In this document: one piece after another, positions 53,503-60,000 of the stretch
Layout of the letters: each line of letters begins with the position of its first letter
Position numbering within the stretch: the stretch's first letter is position 1
NCBI GenBank assembly: GCA_914767715.1
Contig: OU612067.1
Location: forward strand, 22,792,162 to 22,852,161
Direction: 5' to 3'
DNA: 60,000 nucleotides
From: Membranipora membranacea
Taxonomy: Eukaryota; Bryozoa; Gymnolaemata; Cheilostomatida; Membraniporidae
Made by a program: the position numbers and the translations under genes
The notes under the pieces: model-generated
Told to the model about the DNA's origin: nothing
The model's input: the letters and a program-made list of their open reading frames with translations, nothing else
Database searches by the model: none

Positions 53503-54272
53503 ATTGCGGTGGTGATATTCGAGATGAGACCAGTGGTTCTATCTCGAGTCTAGGATATCCTGGTAACTACCCAAGCAACAGAACATGTGTGTGGACTATA
53601 CGCGTACCTGCTGGTAATAACATACATGAACACTTTGTTGGTGTGGATTTAGAAGCTCATTCTAAATGCAGATAGGACTAACTTGAGGTAATGAAGTTTT
53701 CTACAGCTATTTATGAGGTTTCCCATACTCATTTATGAATTTTTCCACAGTCATTCATGAGGTTTTCCACAGCCATTCATGAGGTTTTCCAACCCAATTT
53801 ATGGGGGGATGGGGTTTTTTGCCAGGATTCAAGTTTCACTTTGTATTCACAGATCCAGTTAGGTTAGCCCATATTTGTACTCTGCATTGGATACACTGAT
53901 TCATTTTGATTAATAAGTTACAGCACAGATAATTTACAGAATTTCTCACTGCCAAAGAAACTATGATCCTCAAATGTTTCTACCAAGCCACAGCACCAAT
54001 GCTCAGTGCTAAAGAATGATCCTAAAGTATTATTTACTGTAAGTGAATTATGGCTGCATTGCTAATATAATCTTACTAATTTTATTGTTGTCTCCCCTGT
54101 TGATAGTTCAGGACGGGTTTGAGAGAGACAGACTCGCTTATCCAGAGATACTGTAACAATACTTCACTATATAACATCATAATCGAAGGAAATGAGTTCT
54201 GCATCAAATTCAGCTCAGATATCAGCCTCCAACATAACGGGTTCATGGTCACCTGGAATGCTGTCCCATCTG
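53503..54272 (+). pseudogene. CUB unit 2 with two stops in the middle exon
   Basis: 53503-53613 reads CGGDIRDETSGSISSLGYPG (intact). The middle piece ending at 53688 reads VDLEAHSKCR-stop-D-stop-LE, where family members have C.YDY.E, so two tyrosine codons became TAG and TAA. 54107-54272 reads SLIQRYCNNTS and ISLQHNGFMVTWNAVPS. It begins FRTG rather than the expected VQDG, which suggests a small indel at its acceptor. Confidence 0.7.
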
Positions 54273-54506
54273 GTAAGAAGCTAAGTTTTGCATGTTATAG
54301 GCAGGTCATATTTCACAGGATTGCATTTATCCAACTGTTTGGTTGCAAGTGTCTTTAACAAAGAGCAGTAGCAGTATGATTTGGTGATTACATATATGCG
54401 GTATGGAACTCTATCAAGTTGAAGGATATATTTGTTGAAATTTGCCTGCAATTTTAGAAGTTAAGTTTTACATATCTTAACCGTTTATTATCTGTTTACA
54501 TTACAG

Positions 54507-54694
54507 CACCCAATTGTGGAGGAAACCTCAATTTGACGGATGGATTTCTCATCTCTCCAAACTATCCTAATCACTACGATCACAGCGGTGACTGCGTGTG
54601 GGTTATCTCTATCCCTGTCAATTAGAAAATTGCTCTTAACTTCACTGGCTTTGCTATGGAATCGTCTGCTACTTGTGCTTTTGATTATATTGAG
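54507..54694 (+). pseudogene. CUB unit 3, exon A with one stop
   Basis: Reads PNCGGNLNLTDGFLISPNYP, CVWVISIPVN-stop-KIALNF and ATCAFDYIE. Splice sites (ttacag, gtaaaa) are intact. TAG at 54623-54625 is the only lesion. Confidence 0.75.
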
Positions 54695-55093
54695 GTAAAA
54701 ACACTGTCTATCCCACATTCATTCACCAAATTTAGTTTTAGGATATTTTGAGAGATTGACCAGTGTCGTGTGATGTTTACTAGTGTTCATTAAAGAGAAA
54801 GTTTTCGATAGGATAAGCAAATATTTAGGTCCTCCCAAAACTAAACTGCCATGATTTGTTATGAGCATTGAGTTTTCTAATCAGAGAATTAATTTATTAT
54901 GATCCAATGTATCTAGGTATTCTGTCAAAATAAATAGCTCTGTTAAAAAGTCTTGATCGATATGGCCTTTCTTTTCTTAGTCTTAATTTGTCAAATTGTC
55001 TGCATAGTTTGCAAAGCTCTGTTCCTTCTCTGAGCCCCAAACCTAGACCAAAGCCAAGATCAAGTAAGGCATGGTTCATAGTTTGTTTTCTAG

Positions 55094-55250
55094 GTACATG
55101 ATGGTACTGATGATACATCGCCACAATTTGGTAAGTTCTGTGGAACCTCCTTCCCTGCAATCATCACCAGCACCGGACCAAACTTATATGTCAGGTTTCA
55201 TTCAGACTCCAGTGTGAACAACCGAGGATTTAGAGCTACCTGGGCTGTTG
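55094..55250 (+). CDS. CUB unit 3, exon B
   Basis: Acceptor ttttctag, donor gtgagt, 157 nt. It reads VHDGTDDTSPQFGKFCGTSF and LYVRFHSDSSVNNRGFRAT. Intact. Confidence 0.8.
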
Positions 55251-55948
55251 GTGAGTAATTCCATACAATAAAACAGCAAGGGGGAAATTCCTATTATGAT
55301 TAAATATTTTAATTCATGTTTGTCATATATTGCTTGGCTACCAGGAATTTAAAAGTGAATGGCAGTTTTTGTGTATATTCTTATGTTGTTAGATGGTACA
55401 TTTGAAATTAATCAGCAGTCATAAACAATCGCCACATCTGACTGACTTTTCTGAGAATCAACAACAATATAATAACTCAAAGGCCTTATAGTTCCTGGAT
55501 ATGTGGTTGGTTGTCAGGTCAGGAAGCTCTTTGGTTTGACTTGACATAATCTTAATCGCTACTAAATACCACAAGCTGAATTAAAATAATTTGTAAATAG
55601 AATATCCAAAGGATAGAAAACAAAATTTATACTTATAGCCTGATTGGCACTTTCATAACAACAACAGTTATCTTGAGCTCATCACTATTTTTTTGATTTT
55701 TTCATTGTGCGATGCCAATGATGGATGAGATATGCAGTCTTTTTCAGATGAATATGTGACTTGGTCCAGATTAACTGACAACAACTAGTTTTTGAATCAG
55801 TCTCCAACAGTCAACAAAAATTATTAGATAAAGGGATATTTTTTATCATGGTTGATAACCTTTCTTGAATCATGGCTCACCAGTGTTTAATCATAATCTT
55901 TATCCTCCTTTATTTATGTCACTATTAAGATATTTTCTCTGTTGTCAG

Positions 55949-56130
55949 CATGCGGAGGAATATTTACAGATCCCACAGGGGTGATAACTTCTCCCTACTG
56001 GCCTAGTCAGTATCCTCATTCTAAGACATGTAACTACCTGCTGACCGCTGCCGAGTATCAGAATATACAACTGACCTTCACACAGTTCAGTATTGAGAGC
56101 CACACCTCCTGCATATTTGATGGATTGTCG
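55949..56130 (+). CDS. CUB unit 4, exon A
   Basis: 182 nt, acceptor gttgtcag, donor gtaagt. It reads ACGGIFTDPTGVITSPYWPS and CNYLLTAAEY, with the last motif CIFDGLS in place of C.YDY.E. Intact frame. Confidence 0.8.
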
Positions 56131-57001
56131 GTAAGTTAACGTTGCCTACTCTTTGTCAATTTCTTTACAATCCTTTGCAAAACGTACATGGCTTTTCTTA
56201 TGTAGCCAATGTGTTGGCGGCTCTGATTGGCTTTATCTCACCCAACAGCTAATCATTTCAGAGCATAGAAATAGAGCCAATAAAAACCTAGACCGCTCTT
56301 GGGAGTCCTCCCACTTTTCGCCAATCGCCTGTATATAAATATAATATAAATATAAATTTTTGCTTCATAACCCATCTGCAGAGAGTCACTTGATGGGTTG
56401 TTCCTGCCCAGATACAGACAAATCAATTCTTTATCAGTGTGTAGGGTTTAGGATATCGCTATCGAAGCCTCTTCTTCTTTTTACATCCATACTTAAGTAG
56501 TATGGGAAGAGTTCTTCATGTATGGTTCGTTGGATTTGCTTGTGTTTCCTGTAAATAAAATTGAGGCCATACATCTATTTTATAGCATTCAGATTAATTA
56601 TGCTGTGTTTTATATTGTACTTTAAACCCAAATTTTAATCCGCCACACAATAGAAATATAAATCAATATAATGTGGTAGCAGTTGCAGAAACACCATGCT
56701 CTTTTGGCATTTCTACCTGTTAGGGGAAGTAGATATCCCACCCTCCTTGTTGCCAGCAATTGCTCAAGTATAATAATTATGTTTATAGTAGTTGTTTTTG
56801 AGCAATGAGGGGACAACTTATAATTATATGACCATTCTTTTTACTACTTATAGAAAAAAAAATGCCTGATCATAGGTAATCATCTTTGCTTCAAATATTT
56901 GAATTAGGGTGAGATGAATATTTCCATTTCATTTCAAGCAGTCTTCTAGTGAGAAACTCAAATTGTTTGTACTATGTCCCAATCATTGTTTTGTTGCTAA
57001 G

Positions 57002-57160
57002 AGGAATGGAGGTAACGAGTTGTCTCCCTTGATTGGAAAGTTCAGAACAAAGTGGATTCACCAATCTTCTCTCACAGTAACAAGATGTGGATCAAGTTCA
57101 AATCGGACGTCTCTAGTGCTGCTCCGGGCTTCAGAGTCTTGTATGAGGACGCTGGTGAAG
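57002..57160 (+). pseudogene. CUB unit 4, exon B with frameshift
   Basis: The first part reads RNGGNELSPLIGKF in one frame and the second part SPIFSHSNKMWIKFKSDV in another. The exon is 159 nt, while the other B exons are 1 modulo 3, confirming a frame-breaking indel near 57045. Confidence 0.75.
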
Positions 57161-57295
57161 GTAACTTCAATATGTTGTCAATTTTTATGAATTATTTTCC
57201 ACCCGAATTTTGGAATCATTCAAAACTTGTTCAATATCAAATTGTTTATGATTCATAATCTTATGGCTATTATATATTCCACATTTCACTAACAG

Positions 57296-57477
57296 GTTGT
57301 GGTGCTGAGCTGTCTGGCCCAACTGGTAGATTCTTGTCACCAAACTACCCTAATGCCTGTAACAGAGAAGCAGAGTGTTACCGGACAATCACAGTGGCTC
57401 AAGGAAGCTCTGTCATGCTTGTCTTCCTAGACCTTGACATTGAGAGACACGACTCATGTGCTTACGACTATGTAGAG
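57296..57477 (+). CDS. CUB unit 5, exon A
   Basis: 182 nt, acceptor cactaacag, donor gttaga. It reads GCGAELSGPTGRFLSPNYPN and DSCAYDYVE. Intact, with an extra Cys pair (NACNREAEC) in place of the usual single Cys. Confidence 0.8.
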
Positions 57478-57805
57478 GTTAGAGTGTAAGCGAGTTGTTA
57501 CTGGACTTGCATATTATTTGAGCTTTTAAAGACCTATACGACGACTTCAAAGTTGCCATGTTTTTCTTTTGATGGCATCGATCTTTATTCTGATTGCAAA
57601 CATACCACAGAAGAGTAATATGAAGAGAGCAATCAGTTGAGCTCATGTGGGGTGACTTAATGTAAGCGAGCAACATCTCTTTACTAGCGGAGTTAGAAGT
57701 ATATATAAACTAATGAGGTTGAGTTGATGTAAGCTGGCTATGTAAGCTGGCTATTTCAAACAGTTGCGAAAAAGTACTTTCTTTGACATAAATTACCATT
57801 CATAG

Positions 57806-57959
57806 GTCATCGAAGGAATACATACTGGCAGATCTCTGGGTAAAATATGCGGAAACACACCACCCCAACCAGTGAGCACTTCTGGTAATCAGATGACCGT
57901 CAAATTCAGAGCTGATACTTCAATAGGTGGTTGAGGTTTCAGTGCTGCTTTCTTCGCAG
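57806..57959 (+). pseudogene. CUB unit 5, exon B with one stop
   Basis: Reads VIEGIHTGRSLGKICGNTPP, MTVKFRADTSIGG-stop-GFSAAFFA. TGA at 57932-57934 replaces a residue before the conserved GF. Splice sites are intact. Confidence 0.75.
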
Positions 57960-58136
57960 GTATGTTATGAGTCTTGCAAAATATTACTGATATCAAATGA
58001 TGAACTTTTGGCAATTGAAGCTCCCATGATTGGAATGGCTCTTCTGCTGAAATAAATGTCAGTTTTTACAAAAGTTTGTTTTAGAGAAAGTCTTCATTAT
58101 ATTGTCAATGACATTGTTGTGCTATTTTTAACGCAG

Positions 58137-58299
58137 AATGCCAGAATCAAGTGTTGAATGCCAGTTCAGGTGTTATCGAGAGCCCTAACTTCCCTGACCC
58201 CTACCAACATAATCGTAACTGTTCATGGGTTATCAATACTGGGCTCTGTAATATAATTTCACTGGCATTCAGTCACTTTGATATTGAGGATGATATAGT
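58137..58299 (+). CDS. CUB unit 6, exon A (3' end uncertain)
   Basis: Acceptor taacgcag. It reads ECQNQVLNASSGVIESPNFP and CSWVINTGLCN, then FSHFDIEDD. The expected C.YDY.E end is not present. A gttggc donor after EDDI keeps phase 0, while the frame otherwise runs to a stop at about 58339. Confidence 0.55.
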
Positions 58300-58486
58300 T
58301 GGCAACCCAATGTCGCAACGATTAGTTGGAGGTTTGTAATGGTTATTATAGAAAAACCCATATGTCTGTCCGCTCTGCTTATGTAATACTTACCACTAAC
58401 CCCTTTCTACTGGATTATTGCTTCGAGTTATGCTGTCCCACTTGGATCATTCTTATATCCAAAGCTTTTTAGTTAATGTGATGGTG

Positions 58487-58645
58487 CTAAGACTAAGTCT
58501 AAGTCTAAGTCTTCATTGCGGAGAGGGTTGCCCCTCTAGAGTACAGGTTTTGGGACCCATGGTAAGCCGGGCCCTATATCCTTGCCCGCCGGAATTAGAA
58601 CAAGATCACAAGTCCGCACTCTTAACCATCAGACCACTCCTGACT
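58487..58645 (-). mobile_element. tRNA-derived SINE
   Basis: On the minus strand: a box A-like GTGGTCTGATGGTTAAGAG, then GTGCGGACTTGTGATC, a box B-like GTTCTAATTCCGG, a unique body, and a tail of a 6-bp repeat (GACTTA units, 58488-58513). This is the layout of a tRNA-derived SINE with a simple-repeat 3' end. It sits in the intron between exons A and B of CUB unit 6. Confidence 0.65.
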
Positions 58646-58790
58646 GATGAGTGCTATTTAATCCTGAGTAACTCAATAGGCGGTAGTAGCATACTTTTGA
58701 CAGTGTATCATTCATAGAACAGCAAATTTGAAGCAACAATGCGATTTTTAGAAAGGCTAACCTTTGCACTTTCCTTTCTTTATAATACAG

Positions 58791-58950
58791 ATAAGAGATG
58801 GACCTAGGTTGACAGATATTCTTGTTGGTCGGTACTGTGGTTCTGATTTACCCCCACATATCAACTCTACTAGCAATCAACTCTATGTTACATTCAGATC
58901 GGACGCTTCCTTGGCTCAGAATGGCTTCAGGCTTGAGTATCTGACTATGG
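58791..58950 (+). CDS. CUB unit 6, exon B
   Basis: 160 nt, acceptor tataatacag, donor gtaagt. It reads IRDGPRLTDILVGRYCGSDL and LYVTFRSDASLAQNGFRLEY. Intact. Confidence 0.8.
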
Positions 58951-59728
58951 GTAAGTTTAAGAGTTCTACTGGTTTGCAATGCTAGGTCGCTTTTACTCGA
59001 AATGGCCATCATGATGGGACCCTCCTGACTGGTCAGATTATTTGACCTACAGGCATTGGACATGCATTTTCTTGATTCTTGAACTTTGAAATTATTGATA
59101 TCTTATGCTAAGCATAATTCTCCAATCACTAGAAGTAGTATCATATTATGAACAAGTAACCAAATATACTATCTCTGTCAGTGTCTGTATGGGCCCGTAC
59201 AGACATAATAAATAATACATGTGAGTCTTTCCCAACCACCTGTTTGTTTGCTACTACTAGAAAATCTAGGTGGATTTAATGATACAAACTCAAGTAATAT
59301 TGGTAAGATTGTGTGAAAGCTTATCACCGATGTATTTTTAACAAGTCTTAACAAGTCACTATCATTGTTTGTGTAGATTCAAATGCCCACTCATGCTAAA
59401 AAATCTGTATACATGTGTAAAACTTTTTTGTCTAATAACACCATGTTGCGACAGCCTTGTCAAATCGCCTATCATAAATGCTTAACCTATCTGTTCGAAT
59501 GTCTGTATTATGCATGTTTGGTTACAAAGCAACATCACAATCTTACGGTGGTGTTTTTGTTAAAAGTATCCAAGTTAATAAAAGTAAGACCCAAGAAGAA
59601 AACCAAAATTCAGTGTCCTCGGTGTTAATAAGTGTATGAGTTGGTTAATCCGGTGCAAGGGTTAAAAGTATTTCATCTGTGTTTATGATTTTTCACAGTG
59701 TTATTCCTTTGTTTTTCGTATTCGCTAG

Positions 59729-59910
59729 GTTGTGGTGGAAACTTTAATGCAGAAACAGGATAATTCTCCAGTCCAGGATACCCTGGACCTTACCCACACA
59801 ACAGAGAGTGTAATTGGAGAATCACAGTACCTATTGGAAGACGCATCCAGCTGGATATAAACAATGTGAACCTCGAATATCACTCAAATTGTACCTATGA
59901 CTTTATTGAG
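59729..59910 (+). pseudogene. CUB unit 7, exon A with one stop
   Basis: Reads CGGNFNAETG-stop-FSSPGYPGPYPHNRE and CTYDFIE, 182 nt with good splice sites. TAA at 59761-59763. Its B exon lies beyond the window. Confidence 0.75.
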
Positions 59911-60000
59911 GTATAACAAACAGGTTCCGTTTTTGTTTGGAAACACAAATCATAAGCTAGAAAACATTCCAGTTTTGCAGAGAAAAATGTTTGGAAAGTA

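Larger units (their letters stand above)
51893..59910 (+). pseudogene. Tandem CUB-domain gene, 3' open at window edge, probably decayed
   Basis: At least seven CUB units in a row, each split as exon A (starting CGG or CGA, ending ..YDYxE, phase 1 in and 0 out) and exon B (VxDG.. to GF.. , phase 0 in and 1 out): 51893-52008 with 52429-52537; 53503-53613 with a middle piece ending at 53688 and 54107-54272; 54507-54694 with 55094-55250; 55949-56130 with 57002-57160; 57296-57477 with 57806-57959; 58137-(about 58299) with 58791-58950; 59729-59910. CUB domains are extracellular binding modules of about 110 residues with paired cysteines. In-frame stops at about 53673, 53679, 54623, 57932 and 59761, a phase-breaking indel at 57002-57160 and a missing middle exon in the first unit point to a pseudogene. 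An active gene using only some units cannot be excluded. Confidence 0.75.

Noticed and set aside
58590-58645. Functional tRNA gene
   Set aside because: Only box A/B-like segments are present; the arms do not pair into a full cloverleaf and a repeat tail follows. SINE is the better call.
53660-59763. RNA editing or a variant genetic code to explain CUB stops
   Set aside because: All three stop codons occur (TAG, TAA, TGA), other genes in the window use normal stops, and there is also a frame-breaking indel and a lost exon. Pseudogene decay explains this more simply.

Overview
The window is animal genomic DNA: AT-rich, with intron-split genes using GT..AG junctions, metazoan domain families (ROCO GTPase, caspase, CUB) and many retroelements. 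It looks like an aquatic invertebrate, possibly a sponge or another early-branching or lophotrochozoan lineage, but the phylum cannot be fixed from sequence alone.

Positions 513-38542 (minus strand) hold one very large gene, the main find. Hand-read exons join in phase over about 4.1 kb of coding sequence into one open frame of about 1367 residues. In order they give a short acidic N-terminus, a predicted N-terminal cap, a run of leucine-rich-repeat (LRR) exons, a Roc GTPase plus COR dimerisation module, an acidic linker and a complete caspase domain with the catalytic His (SHGDEG) and Cys (QACAG). This is an LRR-ROC-COR-caspase: a ROCO protein whose usual C-terminal kinase is replaced by a cell-death protease. 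Its LRR section is a tandem array of 141-nt, phase 2-2 exons: five intact, one broken, two with the same stop codon and two remnants. The exons sit in introns that are themselves repeated segments, one pair (about 23.5-26.2 kb and 32.1-34.8 kb) almost identical. The intact LRR exons share a fixed framework and differ mainly at predicted solvent-exposed concave positions. This suggests an evolving recognition surface coupled through a GTPase switch to a protease.

The introns of this gene carry dead non-LTR retrotransposon (LINE) copies, mostly antisense to it. They were copied together with the LRR units: ORF1/endonuclease copies at 7.9-11.5 and 16.6-18.3 kb, and 5'-truncated endonuclease/RT copies at 22.1-23.5 and 28.0-30.4 kb.

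Positions 38.5-43.4 kb have no recognised gene. They hold two hairpin elements and a decayed LINE reverse-transcriptase fragment.

Positions 43441-49366 are a complete, young Ty3/gypsy LTR retrotransposon (184-bp LTRs with one difference, 5-bp target duplication ACCTG). Gag and pol are in the same frame, separated by a single UGA in the context UGA CUAG, a known leaky-stop motif. A third ORF in the env position, with a splice-acceptor-like sequence directly before its ATG, resembles an SGNH/GDSL-hydrolase fold rather than an envelope.

Positions 51.9-60 kb (plus strand) hold an array of CUB domains, each split into two exons at the same phase. Reading frames and splice sites are largely kept, but several domains carry in-frame stops, a phase-breaking indel or a missing exon, so it is probably a decaying tandem-CUB gene. 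Its introns hold a 12-bp minisatellite of about 38 copies and a tRNA-derived SINE, and a 179-bp-arm inverted repeat lies just upstream.
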